A stretch of DNA of 12,346 nt from assembly GCA_031284195.1 (NCBI GenBank), contig JAITAI010000232.1, positions 1 to 12,346 of the forward strand, given 5' to 3'. The stretch's first letter is position 1; the number at the start of each line of letters is the position of its first letter. The stretch comes from Treponema sp. (lineage in GTDB: Bacteria; Spirochaetota; Spirochaetia; Treponematales; Breznakiellaceae). A model generated the notes under the pieces. That model was not told where the DNA came from, did not search any database, and worked only from the letters and a program-made list of their open reading frames with translations. Shown one piece after another: positions 1 through 5,164 of the stretch. The translations under genes and the position numbers were made by a program.

Positions 1-54
1 TCACCTACGAATTTCCTTTAGTTCTTGCTCAACCCTAACGTCATGTAAACCTGC

Positions 55-89
55 CCGGCGCGTATAGGAACAGGTACCTGTTGCGCCGG
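55..89. repeat. nested inverted repeat around a 14-bp palindrome
   Basis: CCGGCGC (55-61) is the exact reverse complement of GCGCCGG (83-89). Between them lies the perfect palindrome AACAGGTACCTGTT (69-82), preceded by a 7-base unpaired bulge (62-68). The transcript could fold into a bulged hairpin. There is no T-tract after it, so it does not look like a terminator. Function is unknown; it could be a protein-binding site or a repeat element. Confidence 0.55.
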
Positions 90-142
90 TATCTTGTCTT
101 CAGTCTCAAATCTTTCCCGGTCTTATCCTCATATCAGCGTTC

Positions 143-257
143 CGTCGAGATACGACACAACACTTCATTGAGACACGACGCAGCGTTACGTTGAGACACG
201 ATGCAATGCTTCGTCGAGGTACGACGTAACCTTACATTGAGACACGACGCAACGTTA
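143..257. repeat. 23-bp tandem repeat array, five units (left array)
   Basis: Five head-to-tail units start at 143, 166, 189, 212 and 235, exactly 23 bp apart. Units 2 to 5 keep the core TTGAGACACGA or TCGAGGTACGA followed by a variable C/G/T-rich tail; unit 1 reads CGTCGAGATACGAC. The units are diverged, so the array is not recent. There are no spacers between repeats, which excludes a CRISPR array, and no replication gene nearby, which argues against plasmid iterons. Confidence 0.8.
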
Positions 258-269
258 TATCGTGTCTCA
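238..269. repeat. hairpin closing the left 23-bp array
   Basis: TGAGACACGA (238-247), part of the last 23-bp unit, is followed 12 bases later by its exact reverse complement TCGTGTCTCA (260-269). The array therefore ends with an inverted partial copy of its own core, giving a 10-bp stem. No T-run follows. Confidence 0.7.
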
Positions 270-322
270 CACCAGGGCGGGGGGAAGGCTGTCCCCTGGG
301 CGGTGTTCCGGCGAACCTTAAG

Positions 323-371
323 GATGCTTCATAGGACGCTACCCATAACGTATAGAACCCTATGAAGCATC
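323..371. repeat. 13-bp inverted repeat with 23-nt loop
   Basis: GATGCTTCATAGG (323-335) and CCTATGAAGCATC (359-371) are perfect reverse complements separated by 23 bases. No T-tract adjoins it on either strand. It might be a small non-autonomous element or a regulatory or RNA structure; nothing in the sequence decides between these. Confidence 0.65.
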
Positions 372-543
372 ACAGGAATTACCCTGCATCCCATAATTCC
401 CGGACTCCCCTTGTATGCTATGGACCCCCATTAATATAGGTGAAAATATGGGTAATCTGGGGACCGGGGTTTGCCTTCTGTTCAGGATACATCCATAGGC
501 TTTTGGGGGAAAGCTACCGGAGCATAAGACCGGGCATAAACCC

Positions 544-1434
544 CTAGAGCTGTTCTATGTCCTCAAGGGAAAGCCCGGTAGTATGGGCGATTTGCTCCCC
601 CGGTATCCCCATGCGCTTGAGATTCCGGGCAATTTCAAGGGCTTTTTTTACTACGCCTTCCCGTATACCTTCTTCCCGGCCTTTCACCATGCCTTCTTGT
701 ATCCCTTCCTCCCGGGCATGGTTAAGCCCGCTGATCCAATCAGACAAGGCCAGTTCCCTCATCTGGTACGCCCGTAAGGCCTCCTTATCCCGGGAAATAA
801 ACCCCATCTTTTCTTCTGCCTTCTGTATCCCCCGATCCATCTTGAGTACCTCCTCCACAACCCCTGCCGGACTGTCTTTGTCAAGCCAGGTTAACCACCG
901 GTGTAACGGCTTATGTTGTATATCCTTTTCTCGAAACCGCCGGAATTTGACCATGTCAATAAAGTGTATCTCCAAGGCATCCGTCAAAAGGACCCGGCAG
1001 GTATCTTCCCAAATATGAAACCGCAGGTGAAACCCCGGAGCCTCTGCCTTAAACTCGTAATTCACGATAGTAATCGCTATCACCTTCGGTACTTCCCTAT
1101 AATTCTGTCCCGCTTCAAGCCCCCGAGAAAACTCTAGACTCCAGTAAAACAGACTCCGCCGGTCCATGTTCCCCAGATTACGGAGCTGCACTTCTACATT
1201 TATCCGCTCCCCTCCCTTAGTCCGGGCACGGACATCCAGAATGCTGGTTTTATCCCCTATCACCTCCGCAGTAATGGTCTTGTTTTCCAGTATCTCTACT
1301 GAAACGAGGGCCTCCTGTTCGGGACGTTCTAAAACCGCATTGAGAAAGGCCCCTAGTTGTTCCTCGTCTCCTTTTTCACCCATAATTTTAAGGAACATAT
1401 AATCATTGAGGGGGTTAATCCGGTGGGTAATCAT
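544..1434 (-). CDS. Rpn-family PD-(D/E)XK nuclease-like protein
   Basis: The 296-residue product matches the Rpn (recombination-promoting nuclease)/PD-(D/E)XK putative-transposase family. Known members are DNA endonucleases, often multicopy in treponemes. The N-terminus (INPLNDYMFLKIMGE) is the family hallmark opening. Likely catalytic residues are D67 in SILDVRA and E81-x-Q83 in INVEVQL. The C-terminus has the usual Gly-Glu repeats (EEGIQEGMVKGREEGIREG) and a short tail (IPGEQIAHTTGLSLEDIEQL) like those that end many family members. I chose the start at 1434 rather than the upstream ATG at 1500 because AAAGGAAG lies at good spacing before it, the family begins near this Met, and a possible -10 sits between the two. 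The gene is intact and divergent from the NusG-type gene. Whether it is a nuclease acting in recombination, defence or an IS-like role cannot be read from sequence. Confidence 0.88.
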   Translation of the reverse strand: MITHRINPLNDYMFLKIMGEKGDEEQLGAFLNAVLERPEQEALVSVEILENKTITAEVIGDKTSILDVRARTKGGERINVEVQLRNLGNMDRRSLFYWSLEFSRGLEAGQNYREVPKVIAITIVNYEFKAEAPGFHLRFHIWEDTCRVLLTDALEIHFIDMVKFRRFREKDIQHKPLHRWLTWLDKDSPAGVVEEVLKMDRGIQKAEEKMGFISRDKEALRAYQMRELALSDWISGLNHAREEGIQEGMVKGREEGIREGVVKKALEIARNLKRMGIPGEQIAHTTGLSLEDIEQL

Positions 1435-1469
1435 ACGAGGTCTTCCTTTACGATGGTGTGCTTTATTAC

Positions 1470-1475
1470 AGTATA
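1470..1475 (-). promoter_or_regulatory. possible -10 box of the Rpn-type gene
   Basis: On the minus strand TATACT lies 35 bases before the chosen ATG (1434), a normal leader length. The matching -35 is poor (GGTACA or TGGTAC at 17-18 bp spacing), so the promoter is weak or wrongly placed. Confidence 0.35.
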
Positions 1476-1558
1476 CCCAAAGCGCAGCGTTTTGTACCAT
1501 GCAGGCAGGGGTTATTTTGGTATGAAACGAAGGGTTCTGCCTGTAGTCTCTGTTATGC

Positions 1559-1587
1559 TTGTCTTCCTCAACCTTCCCCCGTATAAT
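1559..1587 (+). promoter_or_regulatory. sigma-70-type promoter of the NusG/sugar operon
   Basis: TTGTCT (1559-1564), a 17-bp spacer and a perfect TATAAT (1582-1587) form a strong promoter. The ATG of the next gene is at 1596, only 8 bases after the -10, so transcription should begin at or within a base or two of the start codon. There is no room for, and no trace of, a Shine-Dalgarno sequence, so the message is probably leaderless. Confidence 0.7.
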
Positions 1588-1595
1588 TTTACCCT

Positions 1596-2135
1596 ATGAA
1601 TTACTATGCGCTGCAAATTAAAACCCGATCCGAAGAGAAATACATCAAGCTCTTTCGCGCCCTCCATCCAGAGATGGCTATTCCCATCTATTTTCCTCAA
1701 CGAAAACTGGATATTCGCCGGCAAGGGGTCCTGATTCATTCCAATGCGGCTATTTTCCCCGGTTACATTTTCATTGAGTTAGAGCATACAGAAGATATCC
1801 TCACCTACCATTGGGCCTTCCGAAAAACCGATGGATTTTACCGCTTCTTGCGATCCAATCAAAACATCACTGCCCTGGCAGGTAAGGACCTGGAAGTAGT
1901 GCTCCATTTTATCAAAAAGGTCGGCCCCATTGCGGGAAAATCCAAGGTCTACTTTGATGAAAATTCCCGGATTGTGGTTACCGAAGGACCCTTAATGGGA
2001 CTTGAGGGAAAGATCATAAAAGTCGATAAAAGAAAAGGGAGGGCAAAGATTAAACTGGATCTCTATGAGGATTCTTTTGCGATTGATTTGGCTTTTGAAA
2101 TGATAGATGCTGCAGAGGCAGCAGGGAACCACTGA
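1596..2135 (+). CDS. loaP: NusG-like antiterminator (LoaP type)
   Basis: This 179-residue protein is a specialised NusG paralogue. The NGN domain covers about residues 1-105 (YYALQIKTRSEEKY at the start, FPGYIFIE at 54-61, GFYRFL at 80-85). The KOW domain covers about 127-165 (VVTEGPLMGLEGKIIKV). Family members such as LoaP, RfaH and UpxY ride with RNA polymerase and suppress termination in long polysaccharide operons; LoaP is known from Firmicutes and spirochaetes. Here it heads a nucleotide-sugar operon, the expected position, and starts 65 bp before the dehydratase gene. It is shorter than a bacterial housekeeping NusG with insertions and lacks signal or membrane segments. The gene name is inferred from lineage and context; calling it simply a NusG-family antiterminator is certain. 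The operon visible here is only three genes, short for this kind of regulator. Confidence 0.82.
   Translation: MNYYALQIKTRSEEKYIKLFRALHPEMAIPIYFPQRKLDIRRQGVLIHSNAAIFPGYIFIELEHTEDILTYHWAFRKTDGFYRFLRSNQNITALAGKDLEVVLHFIKKVGPIAGKSKVYFDENSRIVVTEGPLMGLEGKIIKVDKRKGRAKIKLDLYEDSFAIDLAFEMIDAAEAAGNH
2108..2123 (+). promoter_or_regulatory. small hairpin before the dehydratase gene
   Basis: TGCTGC (2108-2113), loop AGAG, GCAGCA (2118-2123) form a 6-bp stem at the very end of the NusG-type gene. A weaker stem GAACC/GGTTT (2126-2140) follows. Characterised LoaP needs an RNA hairpin near the start of its target transcript, so these are candidates for such an element, but the match is only positional. Confidence 0.25.
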
Positions 2136-2174
2136 GGTTTCACAGCTAGGGAAGCGGTTCAGCGCAAGGTACTC

Positions 2175-2204
2175 ATGAAAGAGAGCCAAAACAATACCCT
2201 ATGA
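2175..2204 (+). CDS. possible 9-codon leader ORF coupled to the dehydratase
   Basis: A mini-ORF (MKESQNNTL, stop) begins at 2175, with AAGG at 2166-2169 in front of it. Its TGA (2202-2204) overlaps the ATG of the dehydratase gene (2201-2203) as ATGA. The dehydratase has no Shine-Dalgarno of its own at normal spacing, so ribosomes finishing this ORF could restart there. The peptide resembles nothing known and may be chance. Confidence 0.25.
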   Translation: MKESQNNTL

Positions 2205-3709
2205 CAGAAAAATACAGAATTCCCCTGCAATCACCGCGCTTATACATCATCGGAGCAGGTTTTGCAGGACAGACCTTAGCCCATGAAATCAAGGTAAAGG
2301 CTATCTTCGGTGAAGTGGTGGCTTTCCTGGACGATGATCCAGAAAAGATAGGCCGGAAAATCGACGGTATCCCGGTACTGGGACCGATCCGGGATGTAGC
2401 CCGGCTTTTGCGGATGAAAGGAGCAGATGAAGCCATCATCGCCATCCCCAGTGCTTCCCGAGAATACCTCCAGGAGATCTACCAGACCCTCAAGCAGGCC
2501 GGTTTCCAACGAATCCGGATCTTGCCGGGGATTTCCCAGATCCTCGAAGGGGATGCCCATCTCATTCAGACCCGTTCCATCGATCCTCAGGACCTTTTAG
2601 GCCGCACCCCTGTAACGGTAAACCTGAAAGAAAGCCTGGCCTATCTTCGGGGAAAACGGGTCCTGGTTACCGGCGCCGGGGGCTCCATCGGAAGCGAACT
2701 ATGCCGGCAGCTCCTTTCCGGAGGTGCAGCCCGGCTTTACCTCTTTGGCCACGGGGAGAATAGCATCTATGAAATTGACCGGGAACTCCGGCTTCTCCAA
2801 GAAGAGGGTGTGGGAGAAAAGGCGACCTTGATACCCATCATCGGGGAACTCAAGGACAAGGCGTATATGGATTACATCCTGGAACGCCTCAAGGTGGATG
2901 TAATTTTCCATACCGCTGCTTATAAGCATGTCCCCATGATGGAAGAAAACCCCGTGGCAGCCATAGAAAACAACCTCTTTGGGACGGCCCACCTCATAGC
3001 AGCAGCCCGGAAACAGCGGGTACAGCGTTTTGTCCACATCACCACTGACAAGGCCGTGGAACCGGTATCGATTTACGGGGTATCCAAGTACCTCTGTGAA
3101 CGCTTAGTCCTCGCTGAAGCAGCCCAAGAAACCACCTCCTATGAGCCTTCCGGTGCAGCGGGGCTTCATTTCATGGTGGTTCGATTCGGTAATGTGCTCG
3201 GTTCCCGGGGGTCCATCATGCCCCTCTTCCAGCAGCAGATTGAAAAGGGAGGGCCCGTAACCGTAACCCACCCAGAGATGCGCCGCTGGTTTATGACCAT
3301 CCCTGAAGCCTGTTCTCTGGTCCTCAAAGCCGGAGGCGTGGGGGAAAACGGGAACCTCTACCTCCTGGACATGGGGGAACCAGTACGGATCCGGGATATG
3401 GCAGAGCAGATGATCCGGTTCTACGGCTTTGAACCGGAAGAGGACATCAAGATCGAATATGTAGGGCTCCGTCCAGGAGAACGGCTGGGGGAAAAACTCT
3501 GGGGGGATGATGAACTGCCTCGTCATACCGAATTCAACCGGATCCTCAAGGTGGAACGGAAAACGTCCCAAGAAGGGGATATTCAGGAACTGATGGAGCG
3601 CCTGCGACCTATCTGCTGTTTTGATCCGGAAAACCCGGAAGCGTACCGGGATCTTCAGCGGATGCGAACTATCCTCCAGGAGGCTATTCCTACGTATGTG
3701 CAAAGATAA
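2201..3709 (+). CDS. soluble nucleotide-sugar 4,6-dehydratase (CapD/FlaA1-like SDR)
   Basis: The 502-residue protein has two Rossmann parts. Residues 12-130 form a CoA-binding-like domain (LYIIGAGFAG at 14-23). Residues 150-450 are the polysaccharide-biosynthesis extended SDR, with the NAD motif TGAGGSIGSE (157-166), AAYKHVP (239-245), TTDKAVEP (281-288), catalytic-type Y292-x3-K296, and RFGNVLGS (328-335). Family enzymes convert UDP-GlcNAc or a similar nucleotide sugar to the 4-keto-6-deoxy sugar. Many large relatives (WbpM, PglF, CapD) carry N-terminal membrane helices and have Met in place of the catalytic Tyr; this protein starts directly at the Rossmann domain and keeps Tyr, as PseB/FlaA1-type enzymes do. 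It overlaps the aminotransferase gene by 14 bp, the partner that would aminate its keto product. The sugar substrate and stereochemistry cannot be settled here. Confidence 0.88.
   Translation: MTEKYRIPLQSPRLYIIGAGFAGQTLAHEIKVKAIFGEVVAFLDDDPEKIGRKIDGIPVLGPIRDVARLLRMKGADEAIIAIPSASREYLQEIYQTLKQAGFQRIRILPGISQILEGDAHLIQTRSIDPQDLLGRTPVTVNLKESLAYLRGKRVLVTGAGGSIGSELCRQLLSGGAARLYLFGHGENSIYEIDRELRLLQEEGVGEKATLIPIIGELKDKAYMDYILERLKVDVIFHTAAYKHVPMMEENPVAAIENNLFGTAHLIAAARKQRVQRFVHITTDKAVEPVSIYGVSKYLCERLVLAEAAQETTSYEPSGAAGLHFMVVRFGNVLGSRGSIMPLFQQQIEKGGPVTVTHPEMRRWFMTIPEACSLVLKAGGVGENGNLYLLDMGEPVRIRDMAEQMIRFYGFEPEEDIKIEYVGLRPGERLGEKLWGDDELPRHTEFNRILKVERKTSQEGDIQELMERLRPICCFDPENPEAYRDLQRMRTILQEAIPTYVQR
3678..3683 (+). 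promoter_or_regulatory. ribosome binding site deciding the aminotransferase start
   Basis: AGGAGG is a full Shine-Dalgarno match 12 bases before ATG 3696, inside the end of the dehydratase gene. The ATG at 3621 in the same frame lacks such a site and would add 25 residues unlike the family, so 3696 is preferred. Confidence 0.7.
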
Positions 3710-4946
3710 GGCTATTCCTTTTGCCCGGCCCTTTATCGGCCCTGAAGAAGAAGCAGCGGTCTTGCGGGTCCTCAGATCCGGCTGGCTCACTACAGGCCAG
3801 GAGGCCCTTGCTTTTGAAGCGGAATTCACCCGGTTTCTTGAAGGTTCCAACGAAACGTCCCCGATACTGCGGAGTCTTACTGTCAATTCTGCCACCAGCG
3901 GGCTGCACCTTGCCCTGGAAGCCTGCGGAATCGGCGCCGGGGACCTGGTGCTGGTTCCGGCCTATACCTTTGTCTCTACTGCCGAAGTGGTCCGCTACCT
4001 TCATGGGGAAGTGGTCTTTGTGGATACTGCCCCCAGCACTTTTCATATAGACCCAAAGGCTCTGGAAGCAACCTTAGCGCAGTTGAGTAGGGGAGAAGCG
4101 GCCTATCCAAAACCCCATAGCCCGGGGAGCTTTGGTCCCCGGGGTGTTCCCAAGGCTGTGATCCCGGTTCATTACGGCGGTCTTCCCTGTGCTATGGATG
4201 CCATCATGGATATTGCCCGCCGGTACGGTCTCAAAGTGATTGAAGATGCGGCCCACGCTTTCCCCTCTCAACTAAGCAACGGCACGTGGGCAGGAACCAT
4301 AGGCGACCTGGGGGTATTTTCGTTTTACGCTACCAAAACCCTTACTACCGGAGAAGGGGGCATGGTGGTAAGCCGGGATCCGGAGATCGCCAGCCGGATC
4401 GCCCTCATGCGCTCCCACGGCATAGACCGGAGCGTGTGGAATCGCTACACTGATACTCAGGCTTCCTGGTACTATGCGGTAGTAGCCGCAGGGTATAAAT
4501 ACAATATGCCGGACCTCTTAGCCGCCTTGGGCAGGGTTCAATTGACACGGGCATGGGAATTGCTGGAAATGCGGAAGAAAATTGCCGCTGCCTATGACGC
4601 TGCCTTTCAGGATGAGGTTCATTTTTCCCTGCCTCCTACCGGTCCGGGGGATGCCCGGCACCTGTACCCCTTAAGGCTCAATCTGGAAAGGCTCTCTATT
4701 ACCCGGGATGCCTTTATCGAAAAGATCCAGGCTGCTGGAGTGGGGGTTTCGGTGCATTTCATTCCCCTTCATAGCATGCCCTATTACCGGGATCGGTATG
4801 GCCTTAGAGAAGCGGATCTCCCTGAATCTATGGGGAATTTTCAGCGGGTTATTTCCCTTCCGCTATGGCCGGGGATGCAAGACGCCCAGGTTGAGCGGGT
4901 GATTCAGGTAGTCAAAACCATCGCCCAGGAACACAGTTGCGCCTAA
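3696..4946 (+). CDS. DegT/DnrJ/EryC1/StrS-family sugar aminotransferase
   Basis: A 416-residue PLP-dependent aminotransferase. It opens with the family signature IPFARPFIGPEEEAAV, then SGWLTTG (28-34) and NSATSGLHLAL (64-74). EDAAHA (183-188) carries the Asp that contacts the PLP ring nitrogen, and SFYATKTLTTGEGG (209-222) places the Schiff-base lysine at K214. Family members transfer an amino group from glutamate to 4-keto (or 3-keto) nucleotide sugars. Following directly on a 4,6-dehydratase, it most likely makes a UDP-4-amino-4,6-dideoxy sugar used in capsule, O-antigen or glycoprotein synthesis, like PglE or PseC. A loop around residues 130-152 rich in Pro, Ser and Gly is longer than in many relatives. 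The gene is complete and is the last of this operon; no acetyltransferase or glycosyltransferase follows in the window. Confidence 0.92.
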   Translation: MCKDKAIPFARPFIGPEEEAAVLRVLRSGWLTTGQEALAFEAEFTRFLEGSNETSPILRSLTVNSATSGLHLALEACGIGAGDLVLVPAYTFVSTAEVVRYLHGEVVFVDTAPSTFHIDPKALEATLAQLSRGEAAYPKPHSPGSFGPRGVPKAVIPVHYGGLPCAMDAIMDIARRYGLKVIEDAAHAFPSQLSNGTWAGTIGDLGVFSFYATKTLTTGEGGMVVSRDPEIASRIALMRSHGIDRSVWNRYTDTQASWYYAVVAAGYKYNMPDLLAALGRVQLTRAWELLEMRKKIAAAYDAAFQDEVHFSLPPTGPGDARHLYPLRLNLERLSITRDAFIEKIQAAGVGVSVHFIPLHSMPYYRDRYGLREADLPESMGNFQRVISLPLWPGMQDAQVERVIQVVKTIAQEHSCA

Positions 4947-4987
4947 AGCGTTCAGCAGATGGGGCAGGATGAACAGGTAGAAAAGGC

Positions 4988-5012
4988 GAGGACGGGTCCT
5001 CATCTTTTGCTT
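4988..5012 (+). terminator. probable intrinsic terminator after the sugar operon
   Basis: GAGGAC and GTCCTC (4988-5001) form a compact GC-rich hairpin (five pairs closing a CGGG loop, or six with a 2-base loop), followed by ATCTTTTGCTTT. It lies 42 bp after the aminotransferase stop. The T-run is interrupted, so strength is uncertain. Confidence 0.5.
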
Positions 5013-5035
5013 TAAAAAAGCCGAATGGTTACAGT
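5007..5035 (+). promoter_or_regulatory. possible promoter of the molybdo-hydroxylase operon
   Basis: TTGCTT (5007-5012), a 17-bp spacer and TACAGT (5030-5035) fit a sigma-70 promoter. The -35 uses part of the T-run of the preceding terminator. The first in-frame ATG of the family-like N-terminus is at 5047, so this message too would have almost no leader. Confidence 0.4.
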
Positions 5036-5046
5036 TGTAATTGTAT

Positions 5047-5164
5047 ATGGAGGCGGCCCCCAATCCCCCGGAAGTTTATCTGAGAGGCAGGGTAGAGAGA
5101 TTGACCCAAGCCTCCCAAGGCGTTTCGGGTGCAGCTTATGAGTTAAGTAAGGTAAAACGTGGTG
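5047..5164 (+). pseudogene. N-terminal piece of the molybdopterin subunit, out of frame
   Basis: From ATG 5047 a frame reads MEAAPNPPEVYLRGRVER, then about 15 more residues and YELSKVKRG, before running into TGA at about 5173. The long coding frame in the next phase continues with FVDDMMIPGSLWALTIRAP, which is how the N-terminal domain of xanthine-dehydrogenase-type large subunits reads (a short basic lead, then F-(V/I)-D-D and PG-L-A-T-R-P). Removing one G near 5164, or adding two bases there, joins both parts into a protein of about 750 residues. This is either a real frameshift or a sequencing error; the alternative is that this piece is untranslated and the subunit starts at GTG 5159. Confidence 0.55.

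Larger units (their letters stand above)
1..543. other. non-coding, repeat-rich region
   Basis: I see no convincing gene in this stretch. It lies downstream of the minus-strand Rpn-type gene and holds several structured elements listed separately: a nested palindrome (55-89), five 23-bp tandem repeats with a terminal hairpin (143-269), and a 13-bp inverted repeat (323-371). A weaker 6-bp inverted repeat CCAGGG/CCCTGG spans 272-299. Bases 372-543 show nothing I can assign. The density of inverted repeats suggests accumulated small repeat elements rather than a decayed gene. Confidence 0.6.

Noticed and set aside
1..99. minus-strand open stretch ending in VRVEQELKEIRR and a stop at the first three bases
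   Set aside because: Only 32 codons, no start codon, and it runs through the nested palindrome; protein-like by eye but not supportable.
143..257. CRISPR array
   Set aside because: Repeats are directly adjacent with no spacers and no cas genes are present; the same holds for 11567-11767.
3104..3895. 263-codon minus-strand open frame
   Set aside because: It lies antisense to the well-supported dehydratase and aminotransferase genes and has no family resemblance; a by-product of GC-rich coding sequence.
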